NCBI GenBank assembly: GCA_028869185.1 | Contig: JAGWTA010000012.1 | Span: 1 to 64,000 of the forward strand | Length of the DNA stretch: 64,000 nucleotides | Direction of reading: 5' to 3' | Source: Hyphomicrobiales bacterium | GTDB lineage: Bacteria > Pseudomonadota > Alphaproteobacteria > Rhizobiales > Beijerinckiaceae | Shown: positions 38,415-47,553 of the stretch, piece after piece | Layout: every line of letters starts with the position of its first letter | Numbering within the stretch: position 1 is the stretch's first letter | Program-made: the position numbers and the translations under genes | The notes under the pieces: generated by a model | The model's input: the letters and a program-made list of their open reading frames with translations, nothing else | What the model was told of the DNA's origin: nothing | The model's database searches: none

Positions 38415-38930
38415 TCAGCGTTGGGGAAGGTGAGCCGCCACGGCTTGCTTCATAGCTTCGAACGGAAATCCGAGCGCGGCAAGCCGTGCGGGCACAGGGA
38501 CGAAGAGGCGCGGCGCTGTATAGAGCAGCAGCATTTTGTCGTTCGCGCGCCAGCCGATGAGATCAGACCATTGCAGATGATAATCGCCGCGCGCAGAAAA
38601 GTATCGCAAACCTTCGGGCGTCAGCGTGACGCTGCGTTCGAGCTGCGCGAGCGGATACCGCGCGTAAGTCCTTTTGGCGAGAGCGGTCAGCAATCCGTAG
38701 CGATATAAAGCCAGACCAAGCGCGCCTGAGGCGGCGCCGCCGAAAATCGCGAAGGCGAGCGCCCGCAGGTCGTGATCGCGAAAGTAGGCGAAGGTCAGCG
38801 CCGTGAGGGCGATCGCCGCGAGAAAGAGCCAGCCGCCGGGCCGAAGGCGCGCATGCAGGCGCTGCGCTTCGACATGATCCTGCGCCTCGTAGCGAAATGC
38901 CACTCTCATCTGTTCTTGCGCTTGCGTCAT
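38415..38930 (-). CDS. YcxB-like membrane protein
   Basis: 171 residues with two hydrophobic segments at about 33-72 and a C-terminal soluble domain with the YcxB-like pattern: SVTLTPEGLRYFSARGDYHLQWSDLIGW, then LLLYTAPRLFVPVP. The family function is unknown. It lies 31 bases after livF on the same strand and 15 bases before the thioesterase. It may be in the transporter operon by read-through. Confidence 0.75.
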   Translation of the reverse strand: MTQAQEQMRVAFRYEAQDHVEAQRLHARLRPGGWLFLAAIALTALTFAYFRDHDLRALAFAIFGGAASGALGLALYRYGLLTALAKRTYARYPLAQLERSVTLTPEGLRYFSARGDYHLQWSDLIGWRANDKMLLLYTAPRLFVPVPARLAALGFPFEAMKQAVAAHLPQR

Positions 38931-38960
38931 CGTGGCCCCCTCGGATGGTCGCAGGCGCCG

Positions 38961-39671
38961 CTACTTCTTTTCGGCGACTGAAAGCAAGTTAGCGAGCGCT
39001 TCGCGATCGTCCAGAAGCGCGCCGCTATCTCCCGACCAGGCGATCGCGCCGCGCTCGAGAATGATGGCGCGATCGGTAAGCGGCAGAATTTTGCGCGCAC
39101 TCTGTTCGACGATGATCGCGGACATGCCTTCCTCGCGCACGATCCTGCGCAGCGCGGCGAGCAACTCGTCCACGATGATCGGCGCAAGGCCTTCCAGCGG
39201 CTCGTCGAGCAGCAGGATTTTCGGATTGAGCGCCAGCGCGCGCCCCACCGCAAGCATCTGCTGCTCGCCGCCGGACAGCTGGTCGCCCATATTGCTGCGC
39301 CGCTCGTGAAGACGCGGAAACATTTCGTAGATGCGCTTCAAATCGAATTTGCCGGGCATGGCGACGGTGGTGATATTTTCCTCCACCGTCAGAGAGCGGA
39401 AGATATTGCGCTCCTGCGGCACCCAGCCGACGCCCGCGCGCGCGCGCTTGTCGGGCTTCAGCGCGGTGATGTCGCGCCCGTCGAGCATGATGCGCCCGCC
39501 GCGCCGCCGCGTGACGCCGATGATCGAATTCATCAGAGTCGTCTTGCCGGCGCCGTTGCGGCCCAGAAGCGCGAGCGATTCGCCCTGTTTCAGCGCAAGA
39601 CTGAGATCGCCGATAACGATCGCCTCGCCATATCCCGCGGCGAGATTTTGAATGTCGAGCAGCGCGCTCAT
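38961..39671 (-). CDS. livF: Branched-chain amino-acid-type ABC transporter ATP-binding protein
   Basis: 236 residues. Walker A LGRNGAGKTT, the signature QLSGGEQQMLAVGRAL and Walker B ILLLDEP are complete, and the short length fits LivF. It overlaps livG by four bases, so translation is coupled. With LivG it forms the nucleotide-binding dimer energising LivH/LivM. The ligand could be branched-chain amino acids or other amides/aromatics. Confidence 0.94.
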   Translation of the reverse strand: MSALLDIQNLAAGYGEAIVIGDLSLALKQGESLALLGRNGAGKTTLMNSIIGVTRRRGGRIMLDGRDITALKPDKRARAGVGWVPQERNIFRSLTVEENITTVAMPGKFDLKRIYEMFPRLHERRSNMGDQLSGGEQQMLAVGRALALNPKILLLDEPLEGLAPIIVDELLAALRRIVREEGMSAIIVEQSARKILPLTDRAIILERGAIAWSGDSGALLDDREALANLLSVAEKK

Positions 39672-40441
39672 GCCCGCGCCTCGAAATGATGCTCCACCTC
39701 GCTCTCGCCGAGATAGACCTGCTTCACGCGAGGATCGCGTGCGATTTCGGCCGGCTCGCCTTCAGCGAAAAGCGCGCCCTGAACAAGCACGGAAATGCTC
39801 TTGGCGAAACGAAATACCAGTTCCATATCGTGTTCGATCAGCATCAGGGCCATCTCGGCGGGCAGCCCTTCGATCACTTGCAAAATCTGCTCGCGTTCGC
39901 CTTCCGGCACGCCTGCGGCGGGCTCGTCCAGCAACAACGCCTTCGGCTTTCCGGCGACCGCTATGGCGATTTCGAGCAGGCGCTGCTTGCCGTATGGCAA
40001 CAATCCGACGCGGCGCGTCAGCACATCCCCAAGGCCGAGCCTTTCGAGAATATCGACCGATTCATCGACAACGCCGCGATGGGTGCCGATGCGACGCCAG
40101 AATTGCGCGCCTTCGCCGCGCGCTTCCGACAGCGCAAAGCCGAGCGTTTCGATCGGCGTGAAATCAAGAAAAAGCTGGTTGATCTGAAACGTGCGCGCAA
40201 GGCCGGCGCGCGCGCGTCGATAGGCGGGCCATGAGGCGACATTCTGTCCGTCGAAAAAAATGTCGCCCGATGTCGGCGCAAGCACGCCGGTCAACAGATT
40301 GACGAATGTCGTCTTGCCGGCGCCGTTCGGGCCGATCAACGCATGACGGGCGCCGCGCGGCAAGGAAAACGTGACATTGTTGGTGGCGGTGAGGCCGCCA
40401 AACATGCGCATCAGGCCTTTGGTCTGAAGGATTGCGTTCAT
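39668..40441 (-). CDS. livG: Branched-chain amino-acid-type ABC transporter ATP-binding protein
   Basis: 257 residues. Walker A IGPNGAGKTTFVNLLTG, with the Q-loop TFQINQLF, the LLPYGKQRLLEIA signature variant and LLDEPAAG are typical of LivG. It overlaps livM and livF by four bases at each end. The signature is LPYGKQ rather than LSGGQ, as is normal in LivG. Confidence 0.94.
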   Translation of the reverse strand: MNAILQTKGLMRMFGGLTATNNVTFSLPRGARHALIGPNGAGKTTFVNLLTGVLAPTSGDIFFDGQNVASWPAYRRARAGLARTFQINQLFLDFTPIETLGFALSEARGEGAQFWRRIGTHRGVVDESVDILERLGLGDVLTRRVGLLPYGKQRLLEIAIAVAGKPKALLLDEPAAGVPEGEREQILQVIEGLPAEMALMLIEHDMELVFRFAKSISVLVQGALFAEGEPAEIARDPRVKQVYLGESEVEHHFEARA

Positions 40442-41451
40442 GCGCGCTCCTCCTGACCGGTCAGCCGCGCGATCAGTCCCATGATGCCGCCGCGCACGAA
40501 CAGCACGAGCACCACCAGAATGAGACCCAGCCAGAATTGCCAGTATTGCTGCGTATAGGACGAGATGAAATCATACATCATCTTGAACGCCGCCGCGCCC
40601 ACGACCGCGCCGTAAAGCGTGCCGACGCCGCCCAGAACGACGATCAGGAGCGTGTCGGCGGAGCGGTGGAACTCCAGCACATCAAGCGAAACCTGCGCTG
40701 TCGTTTGCGCGAGCAGAGCGCCGGCGACGCCGGCATAGGCGGCCGCAAGCGTGTAGATGGCGCGCAAACGCGCATCAACCGGCACGCCGATGGCGCGCGC
40801 TCGCAGCGCATTGCCCTTGATCGCGCGCAGCGAAATGCCAAACGGCGAATGGACGATGACGCGGGCTGCGCAGAACAGCAGGAACAGCACCGTGACGGAA
40901 TAAAAGGCCGCCGTCTTGCCGTAGATGTCGAAATCAAAAAGGCCGAGCACTTTCGCGGGCGTCACGCCCTGCAACCCATCGGCGCCGCCCGTGATGTCGG
41001 AAAACTTGTTGGCGAGTTCCTGAAAGATCAGCGCAATGCCGAGCGTCACCATCAATTTGGTGAGATCGTTGCCGCGCAAGACCAGAAAACTCGTCGCATA
41101 GCCGATCATTGCGGCTGTAGCGCCGGCCGCCAGAAGGCCGAGCGTCGGATCGCTCAGTGGCGCTGCGCCCGCGCCAGCCTTGGCGAGCAGGCCGGCCGTA
41201 TAGGCACCGACGCCGAAAAAGGCGCCGTGGCCAAGCGAGACGATGCCCGCATAGCCCAGGATCAGATCGAGCGAGAGCGCAAACAGCGCGAGTATCGCAA
41301 TTTCGTTGATGAGCAAGGCGCGCGAGGGCATCAGCAGGATCGACGCGAAGGCGAAGGCCCATAATGCGATTTCCGGCCAGCGCCAGCGCGCTTGCGCCTT
41401 GAGGAAGGCGAATGCCTTGTCGCGGTCGGCTTGCAGCGGCGTATCGCTCAT
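40438..41451 (-). CDS. livM: Branched-chain amino-acid-type ABC transporter permease
   Basis: 337 residues from the ATG at 41451, with about nine hydrophobic segments. The family loop LDLILGYAGIVSLGHGAFFGVGAYTA is present, with the ABC coupling region RARAIGVPVDARLRAIYTLAAAYAG. A much longer in-frame extension lies antisense-like upstream within livH and is rejected. It overlaps livH by four bases. Confidence 0.94.
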   Translation of the reverse strand: MSDTPLQADRDKAFAFLKAQARWRWPEIALWAFAFASILLMPSRALLINEIAILALFALSLDLILGYAGIVSLGHGAFFGVGAYTAGLLAKAGAGAAPLSDPTLGLLAAGATAAMIGYATSFLVLRGNDLTKLMVTLGIALIFQELANKFSDITGGADGLQGVTPAKVLGLFDFDIYGKTAAFYSVTVLFLLFCAARVIVHSPFGISLRAIKGNALRARAIGVPVDARLRAIYTLAAAYAGVAGALLAQTTAQVSLDVLEFHRSADTLLIVVLGGVGTLYGAVVGAAAFKMMYDFISSYTQQYWQFWLGLILVVLVLFVRGGIMGLIARLTGQEERA

Positions 41452-42308
41452 CTCTTCACCGGACGGCCAAACAGCCCCTGTGGACGGAAGATCAGGACCG
41501 CCACCATCAACGTGTAGATGATGAAACCGCCGACCGTAGGCACGTAATATTTGCCGGCCACGTCGGCGACGCCAAGCAGCAGCGAAGCCAGAAACGGCCC
41601 GGTGATCGTGGTGACGCCGCCCACTGAAACGACGATCATGAAATAGATCATGTATTTGAGCGGGAATATCGGATCGAGGCTGATGATCGGGCTTCCCAGC
41701 GCGCCGGCGAGCCCGGCAAGGCCCGAACCCAACGCGAAGGTCATGGCGAAAATTTTCGTGACGTCGATGCCCAGACCCTGCGCGACGCGCTGATCGTCGA
41801 CGGCTGCGCGCAAGCGCGAGCCGAACCGCGTCTTCGTCAGCGCCGTCTGCAAGCCGAATGCAAGAACGGCGCAAAATACGATCACGAAAATCTTGTAGCG
41901 CGAGAATTCCAGATCGCCGATCGACACATTGCCAGCCAGCGAGGGTGGCGCGTCGACGATCTGCGGACTGGCCCCCATGAAATAATCGGCTGTCGCCATC
42001 GCCATGAAGGTGAGCCCGATGGTGAACATCACCTGTTCGAGATGAGACTTGTCGTAAAGACGCACGTAAAGCGTGCGTTCAAGGATGGCACCGGCGATCG
42101 CTGTCGTCAGGAAGGCGATAGGCAGGCACAGAAAAAACGGCACGCCGTAATGGCGCATCAGCACGACCGCGACATAACCGCCGGCCATGGCGAAAGCGCC
42201 GTGCGCCAGATTGATGAAATTCATCAGGCCGAGCGTTACGGAAAGCCCGACCGCCAGCACGAACAGCAGCATGCCAAGCGCAACGCCGTCGAACAAATTG
42301 GTGAGCAA
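41448..42308 (-). CDS. livH: Branched-chain amino-acid-type ABC transporter permease
   Basis: 286 residues, hydrophobic throughout, with the hallmark FVLAVGLSVTLGLMNFINLAHGAFAMAGGYVA near the N-terminus and RVAQGLGIDVTKIFAMTFALGSGLAGLAGALG in the middle. It pairs with LivM as the translocation channel. It lies 57 bases after the binding-protein gene and overlaps livM by four bases. Confidence 0.94.
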   Translation of the reverse strand: MLTNLFDGVALGMLLFVLAVGLSVTLGLMNFINLAHGAFAMAGGYVAVVLMRHYGVPFFLCLPIAFLTTAIAGAILERTLYVRLYDKSHLEQVMFTIGLTFMAMATADYFMGASPQIVDAPPSLAGNVSIGDLEFSRYKIFVIVFCAVLAFGLQTALTKTRFGSRLRAAVDDQRVAQGLGIDVTKIFAMTFALGSGLAGLAGALGSPIISLDPIFPLKYMIYFMIVVSVGGVTTITGPFLASLLLGVADVAGKYYVPTVGGFIIYTLMVAVLIFRPQGLFGRPVKR

Positions 42309-42365
42309 GCGTTTCTCCCTCGCCGCCGCGGGCGCAGGCCCGCGGCGTCTCGTTGCCCGCTTTTC

Positions 42366-43547
42366 TTACTTTGCTTTTTTGGCTGCTTTCACGGGATCCT
42401 TGACGTTGGGCATCGTCTCGAATTCCACGTTGTAGAGCTGTCCGTCGACCTTTTCGACCTTGCGGATATAGACGTTCTGCACGATGTCGCGCGTTTCCGG
42501 ATCGATCGAGATCGGGCCGCGCGGGCTGACCCAGCTCATGCCCTTCATGGCGTCCACCAGCTTCGCGCCGTCCGTATCGCCCTTGGTCTTTTCGAGCGCG
42601 CCGTAGATCAGCGCCATCCCGTCGTAACCGCCGACAGCCATGAAGTTCGGCCGCATCGCAGGATTGGCCTTCATGAAGGCTTCCACGAATGCCTTGTTCT
42701 CGGGCGATTTGTGCGCGACCGAATAATCCATCGACGTCACCATGCCGAGGACGGCGTCGCCCATGCCCTGCAATTGCTCGTCGTCGGTCACATCGCCGGT
42801 GCCGATCACCTTCACGCCTTCCTTGGCGAAATCGCGTTCGGCGACCTGCTTCATCAACTGCGCGCCGAAGCCCGAGGGCACAAACAGGAACAACGCGTCC
42901 GGCTTCAGGTCTTTCGCTTTCTGCAGGAAGGGCGCGAACTCGGGATTGCGCAACGGAGCGCGCAGATTGTCCAGAACCTGTCCGCCGCCGGCCTTGATGC
43001 GCTCGGAGAAGGCCTTTTCGGCGTCGATGCCCGGACCATAGTCGGAAACGAGCGTGACGACTTTCTTCACGCCGTTCTTGAGCGCCCAATCGGCGATTGG
43101 AACCGTATTCTGCGGCAGCGTAAAGCTCGTGCGCACGATGTAGGGCGAGGCTTCCGTAATCGTCGCCGTGCCGGCGGCCATGACGACTTCAGGCACTTTC
43201 GCCTGCGTCGCAATGGGCGCCGCAGCGAGCGCGAGCGGGGTGAGGCCGAAGCCGGCGATGACGGAGACCTTGTCGTTGACGACCAGCTCCTGCGCTAGAC
43301 GCTTGGTGATGTCCGCAACGCCCGTGTCGTCCTTCAGCACGATTTCGATCTTGCGGCCGCCGGCCTTGTCGCCCTTCTGCGCCATGTAGAGCTTGATGGC
43401 GGCGTCGATCTCGCGGCCGGTCGAGGCCGAGGGGCCGGTCATCGGCAGGATGACGCCGATCTTCACCGGCGTCGCATTGTCGGCAAGCGCAGGAACGGTG
43501 AACGCAAATGCGCTGGCGAGCAGCAGAATACGAGTGGAAAAATGCAT
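42366..43547 (-). CDS. ABC transporter substrate-binding protein (LivK-type)
   Basis: 393 residues from the ATG at 43547, which has a strong GGAGGG site. A Sec signal (ILLLASAFAFTVPALA) marks it as periplasmic. The type I periplasmic-binding fold is shown by VKIGVILPMTGPSASTGREI, NDKVSVIAGFGLTPLALA, VTLVSDYGPGIDAEKAF and GYDGMALIY. A longer frame from 43616 is not supported. The ligand is not certain: branched-chain amino acid, amide, or aromatic acid are possible. Confidence 0.93.
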   Translation of the reverse strand: MHFSTRILLLASAFAFTVPALADNATPVKIGVILPMTGPSASTGREIDAAIKLYMAQKGDKAGGRKIEIVLKDDTGVADITKRLAQELVVNDKVSVIAGFGLTPLALAAAPIATQAKVPEVVMAAGTATITEASPYIVRTSFTLPQNTVPIADWALKNGVKKVVTLVSDYGPGIDAEKAFSERIKAGGGQVLDNLRAPLRNPEFAPFLQKAKDLKPDALFLFVPSGFGAQLMKQVAERDFAKEGVKVIGTGDVTDDEQLQGMGDAVLGMVTSMDYSVAHKSPENKAFVEAFMKANPAMRPNFMAVGGYDGMALIYGALEKTKGDTDGAKLVDAMKGMSWVSPRGPISIDPETRDIVQNVYIRKVEKVDGQLYNVEFETMPNVKDPVKAAKKAK

Positions 43548-43640
43548 TTTATCCCTCCTGATTGCGCCCTCGTTCGGCGCTTTTTCGTCGTCGGGCGACG
43601 TTATGGAAAATAACAATAACGGCTCCGCCGCCTCGCGCCA

Positions 43641-44444
43641 CTACAAAATGGCGGTCAGGCGCGCTTCTCCCGCCTCGAGCGGCGCATCGCCCGCGTCGGC
43701 GAGTCGGTCGAGCCGCACCATCGCAAGACCGCGGCCGCCGGCGACGGCGCCGAGCGCGCCGATGACGGCATCGCCCGCGCGAATTTCCGCGCCGGGCGGG
43801 GGAGCCTTGCCCGCAACTGCAACGGCGACGATGCGCTTGCGCGCCGTTGCGCGGTGGTGCATGCGCGAAACGACTTCCTGTCCGACATAGCAACCCTTGT
43901 CGAACGCGACGCCATGCAGCAGATCCATGTTCGCCTCTTGCGGGAAGGCGTCGCCATAGAGGAAATCGACGCCGCCGCGCGGCGTCGCGCAGGCGATGCG
44001 ATGGGCCTCATAGGCGCCTTCCTGATGCGCGTAGGCCTGCGCGCGATCGACCGTCATGATGGCGCGCTGGCCGAGCGCCGCATTGCGCGGATCGTCGTAA
44101 ACCGCGAGCCCTTCGGGCGGCGGCGCGTCCGCGCCCCAGAAGGCGACGACCGCCAGCGCAGGCTCCGGGTTCACGCTCGCCTTGGCGCGCAACTTGTAGA
44201 AGCCGAGCCGTTTTGCGAAATCGACGAAGCGATCGCGCGCGACGTCGAACAGGAAGCGCCCCTCCTGTTCGATCACGAGAAAATCGAACAGGATTTTCCC
44301 CTGTGGCGTCAAAAGCGCGCCGAAGGCGGCCTGATGCGGCGAAACCTTGTTCATGTCGCAGGTGACGAGGCCCTGCAGAAAACTGCGCGCTTCCGGCCCG
44401 TCGACGGCGACGATGCTCCGATCCTGCAAAAAAGCTGCTGGCAT
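43641..44444 (-). CDS. ygfZ: Folate-binding Fe-S cluster maturation protein YgfZ
   Basis: 267 residues from the ATG at 44444. It resembles the glycine-cleavage T-protein fold, with the IscA-pathway motif DKGCYVGQEVVSRMHHR near 190 and VDGPEARSFLQGLVTCDMNKV near the N-terminus. YgfZ helps assemble or repair some [4Fe-4S] proteins using tetrahydrofolate. A very long in-frame extension over pyrC is not coding. It is cytoplasmic and divergent from the dihydroorotase-like gene. Confidence 0.92.
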   Translation of the reverse strand: MPAAFLQDRSIVAVDGPEARSFLQGLVTCDMNKVSPHQAAFGALLTPQGKILFDFLVIEQEGRFLFDVARDRFVDFAKRLGFYKLRAKASVNPEPALAVVAFWGADAPPPEGLAVYDDPRNAALGQRAIMTVDRAQAYAHQEGAYEAHRIACATPRGGVDFLYGDAFPQEANMDLLHGVAFDKGCYVGQEVVSRMHHRATARKRIVAVAVAGKAPPPGAEIRAGDAVIGALGAVAGGRGLAMVRLDRLADAGDAPLEAGEARLTAIL

Positions 44445-44585
44445 GGCTCTCCCAAGGCGCGGCCGCGCGTTCTTTTGGCCCACGCCGCGCCTGCCCGGCA
44501 GTTTGGGCGATCTGACGATTTCGTCAAGAACGCGTCTGGCGCGCGCGGCCTTTGCGCGCCGGCCGCGTTGCTTTAAGACCGGGCC

Positions 44586-45908
44586 ATGCAGACCTTCGAT
44601 CTCATCCTTTCCGGCGGCGAACTCGTCAACCACGACGGCCGCGGCCAACGCGACATCGGCGTCATCGGCGGCGCGATTGCGGCCATCGGCGATCTTTCGC
44701 GCGCTTCGGCCGGCGAGCGCGTCGACTGCCGCGGGCTGACCATCCTGCCGGGCGTTATCGACACGCAGGTGCATTTCCGCGAGCCCGGCCCCACGCACAA
44801 GGAAGATCTCGAAAGCGGTTCGCGCGCCGCCGTCATGGGCGGCGTCGTCGCGGTGTTCGAAATGCCCAACACGAACCCGCTGACGACGGGCGAGGCCGAA
44901 CTGGCGGACAAGGTCGCGCGCGCGCGCCATCGCATGCATTGCGATTTCGCATTCTGGGTCGGCGGCACGCACGAAAATGCGCAGGACATTCCCCATCTGG
45001 AGCGCCTGCCGGGAGCGGCCGGCGTCAAGGTGTTCATGGGCTCGTCGACAGGATCGCTGCTGGTCGAGGATGACGACGGCGTTGCGCGCATTCTGGCCAA
45101 GACGCGCCGCCGCGCTGCCTTTCACGCCGAAGACGAATACAGGCTCGAAGAGCGCAAGCGCCTGCGCATTCCAGGCGATCCCGCATCGCATCCCGTCTGG
45201 CGCGACGAAACGACCGCCCTTCAATGCACGCAGCGCCTTGTGCGCATCGCGCGCGCCCATCGCGCAACGATCCATGTGCTGCATGTCTCGACCGGCGCCG
45301 AGATCGAGTTTCTCGCCGCGCACAAGGATGTCGCCTCCGTCGAGGTGACGCCGCATCATCTCACGCTGAGCGCGGACGAATATGCAACGCTCGGAACGAA
45401 ACTGCAGATGAATCCGCCCGTGCGCGACAGCGCCCATCGCGACCGCATCTGGCGCGGCGTGCAGGATGGCGTCGCCGATATTCTCGGCTCCGATCACGCT
45501 CCCCATACGCTGGAGGAAAAGGCCAAGCCCTATCCCGACAGCCCGTCGGGTATGACTGGCGTGCAGACGCTTGTGCCCATCATGCTCGATCACGTGGCGG
45601 CTGGACGCATGACGATCGAGCGTTTCGTCGACATGACGAGCGCTGGCCCCACGCGGCTGTTCGGCATGGCGCGCAAAGGGCGCGTGGCGGTCGGTTACGA
45701 CGCCGATTTCACGATCGTCGATCTGAAGCGCCGCGAAACGATCACCGACGGCTGGATCGCTTCGCGGTCGCAATGGACCCCTTATCACGGCAAGAGCGTG
45801 CAGGGCTGGCCGGTGGGAACCATCGTGCGCGGCGCGCGCGTGATGTGGCAGGGCGAGCTTCTGGCCGCAGCGCGCGGCGAGCCGGTGCGTTTTTACGCCG
45901 CGCTCTGA
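44586..45908 (+). CDS. pyrC: Dihydroorotase-like amidohydrolase
   Basis: 440 residues of the amidohydrolase barrel family, class I dihydroorotase/allantoinase-like. Expected metal ligands are present in part: VKVFMGSSTG with the possible bridging lysine, FHAEDE, LHVSTGAEI and GSDHAPHT. The first metal histidine of the HxH motif is Q61 in IDTQVHFREPG, with H63 kept. The C-terminus IVRGARVMWQGELL is usual. If active it closes carbamoyl-aspartate to dihydroorotate in pyrimidine synthesis. No other pyr genes are adjacent, and a non-catalytic role remains possible. Confidence 0.88.
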   Translation: MQTFDLILSGGELVNHDGRGQRDIGVIGGAIAAIGDLSRASAGERVDCRGLTILPGVIDTQVHFREPGPTHKEDLESGSRAAVMGGVVAVFEMPNTNPLTTGEAELADKVARARHRMHCDFAFWVGGTHENAQDIPHLERLPGAAGVKVFMGSSTGSLLVEDDDGVARILAKTRRRAAFHAEDEYRLEERKRLRIPGDPASHPVWRDETTALQCTQRLVRIARAHRATIHVLHVSTGAEIEFLAAHKDVASVEVTPHHLTLSADEYATLGTKLQMNPPVRDSAHRDRIWRGVQDGVADILGSDHAPHTLEEKAKPYPDSPSGMTGVQTLVPIMLDHVAAGRMTIERFVDMTSAGPTRLFGMARKGRVAVGYDADFTIVDLKRRETITDGWIASRSQWTPYHGKSVQGWPVGTIVRGARVMWQGELLAAARGEPVRFYAAL

Positions 45909-45930
45909 AACGGCGCGACGCGCAGTCGCG

Positions 45931-47091
45931 TCAAGCCGCCTGCGCCAGCTCGGCGTGATGGAACAGGTTGCCAGCGTCGACGCCTGGTTCGCGTAATTCA
46001 GGCGCGGCGAGCATCGCAAGATAATCCTTGAACTCGGGATGCTCCTTGGAGGCGATGAACACGCGCTTGAATTCTTCGGCGCTGTATGTGCCCCAGTTGC
46101 GGATCATCTGCAGCGCCACGGTGTCTGCGCCATAGCTCTTGGCGAAGCGCACGAATTCGGGCGCCTGGCGGAAGTTCAGGTCCTGCACGACCATCGCCAG
46201 CGTCAGATTTTTCACAGCGCCGCGTTCGCGCAGCGTCTTGATGAAGGCGAGATTCTTCTTCAATCGCTCGAAATCGCCCTCGCGACGCAGCACGGCGTAA
46301 GTATCCGCCTGCGTAGCGTCGGCCGAAATCGTCAGATTTTCGACGCGCCCCTCGAGTTTCAAATCCTTCCAGGCGCGCTCGTCCAGCAATTGCGCGTTGG
46401 TGATGAGATTGATCTTGAGATTGGGGAACTCTTCCGGCGTCAGGCGCTTGATGAGGCGGCGGAAATGGTTTGAGGCGAAGGGATCGCCCGAACCCGTCAC
46501 CCACACATTCTGCACCTCGCGCAGCACCGGCACGAAGCTCTTTTCGATCAGCGCGTCGAGCTTGGCCTGTTTCGCCTTGCCGGCCAGAATGAGATCGTTG
46601 CGGCAGGACGGGCAGGAGAGATTGCACGAACGGTCGTGCGACAGATTGATTGTCTTGGGCGCCGGCAGCGGCCCGTTGATCAGCGCCTGCGCTTCAGGCG
46701 TATCGCGCGAGGGCAGCGTGCGGCCGGAAATCGCCGGGCAATGCGTCGGCGAGCAATATTTGTAGGAGCCGTCGACGATGGAATCGCGGATCTTTTTCGC
46801 CTTCGCGCCGTGCCATTGCTTCATGATGTCTGAATTGACATCGCCGGCCGGCGTCGGCAGCCAGCCGGGGCAGCACAGATAGATCAGCCCCGAAGGCGAG
46901 CTTTCGATTTCCTCGAACGGCTTGAAGCAGAAGCGCGTTTTCAGCCATTCGCGCGTCTCGTCGGAGACCGGATGGCGGGCATATTCGGCCCGCCGCATCG
47001 GCACGCGAATATTGCGCTCCACCCATTCCTTGGCGATCTCGTCGGGCTGCAGATGCGCGAATTTGCTTTTGAGAAAGGATTCTTTCGACAT
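45931..47091 (-). CDS. Radical SAM protein with N-terminal SPASM-like cysteine motif
   Basis: 386 residues. The radical SAM core is shown by C156-x3-C160-x2-C163 (SCNLSCPSC), then GSGDPFASNHF, LITNAQLLDERAW and ADATQADTYAVL, so SAM binding by a [4Fe-4S] cluster is expected. Before it, residues 55-118 contain C55-x12-G68-x4-C73 and C113-x4-C118, the first part of a SPASM-type CX9-15GX4C signature, which normally lies after the core. The start MSKESFLKSKFAHL and end are clear. The substrate is unknown. It is transcribed downstream of the small secreted gene on the same strand, with a 111-base gap. Confidence 0.87.
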   Translation of the reverse strand: MSKESFLKSKFAHLQPDEIAKEWVERNIRVPMRRAEYARHPVSDETREWLKTRFCFKPFEEIESSPSGLIYLCCPGWLPTPAGDVNSDIMKQWHGAKAKKIRDSIVDGSYKYCSPTHCPAISGRTLPSRDTPEAQALINGPLPAPKTINLSHDRSCNLSCPSCRNDLILAGKAKQAKLDALIEKSFVPVLREVQNVWVTGSGDPFASNHFRRLIKRLTPEEFPNLKINLITNAQLLDERAWKDLKLEGRVENLTISADATQADTYAVLRREGDFERLKKNLAFIKTLRERGAVKNLTLAMVVQDLNFRQAPEFVRFAKSYGADTVALQMIRNWGTYSAEEFKRVFIASKEHPEFKDYLAMLAAPELREPGVDAGNLFHHAELAQAA

Positions 47092-47202
47092 GCGAAGCTC
47101 TTGGCCGGGCGCGCAAAAGGCGCAGGCGCGGCGAAGCGCTTTAATTGGCGTATGAGCCGCCCCTTTGCAAGTTGGGCGAAAAAGTGGCGCGGGGCAGCCG
47201 CT

Positions 47203-47553
47203 TCAGCGCGCCCGATGCGCTTCCCACCGGCCGCCGCAATATTTCGTGTTGGACGACCACGCGCCCGACGCCTGGCTATGCGTCGCCTTGCCGAAGGCGC
47301 GCAGCATGTCCCGGTCCTGCGTGAATCGCGTCGAAACCTGACCCTTGAGATCGATTCCGCCCCAGACGCCGATCCCCGGCGCGCTCGTGCCCTTCACGTC
47401 GCCATTTTCGATGAAGACCGTTCCCGAGATCTCGGACGGGCAGGGGCCGACCTGCGTATGCACGACAACGTTCCAGGCGCCGTCAAAAGGCGTGGCCGCC
47501 AGGGCCGGCGTTGCGGCCGCGACAGCGGCGATGAAAGCGAGGGCGCTCTTCAT
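47203..47553 (-). CDS. Small secreted lipocalin-like protein
   Basis: 116 residues from the ATG at 47553. A signal peptide (LAFIAAVAAATPALA) precedes a beta-rich domain with the spacing FDGAWNVVVHTQVGPCPSE, GDVKGTS, GIDLKGQVS and a terminal CGGRWEA, a pattern I associate with secreted beta-barrel proteins of unknown role common in Rhizobiales. The two cysteines could form a disulfide. Its ATG overlaps the mutA stop (TGATG), so it is translationally coupled to mutA. Confidence 0.72.
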   Translation of the reverse strand: MKSALAFIAAVAAATPALAATPFDGAWNVVVHTQVGPCPSEISGTVFIENGDVKGTSAPGIGVWGGIDLKGQVSTRFTQDRDMLRAFGKATHSQASGAWSSNTKYCGGRWEAHRAR

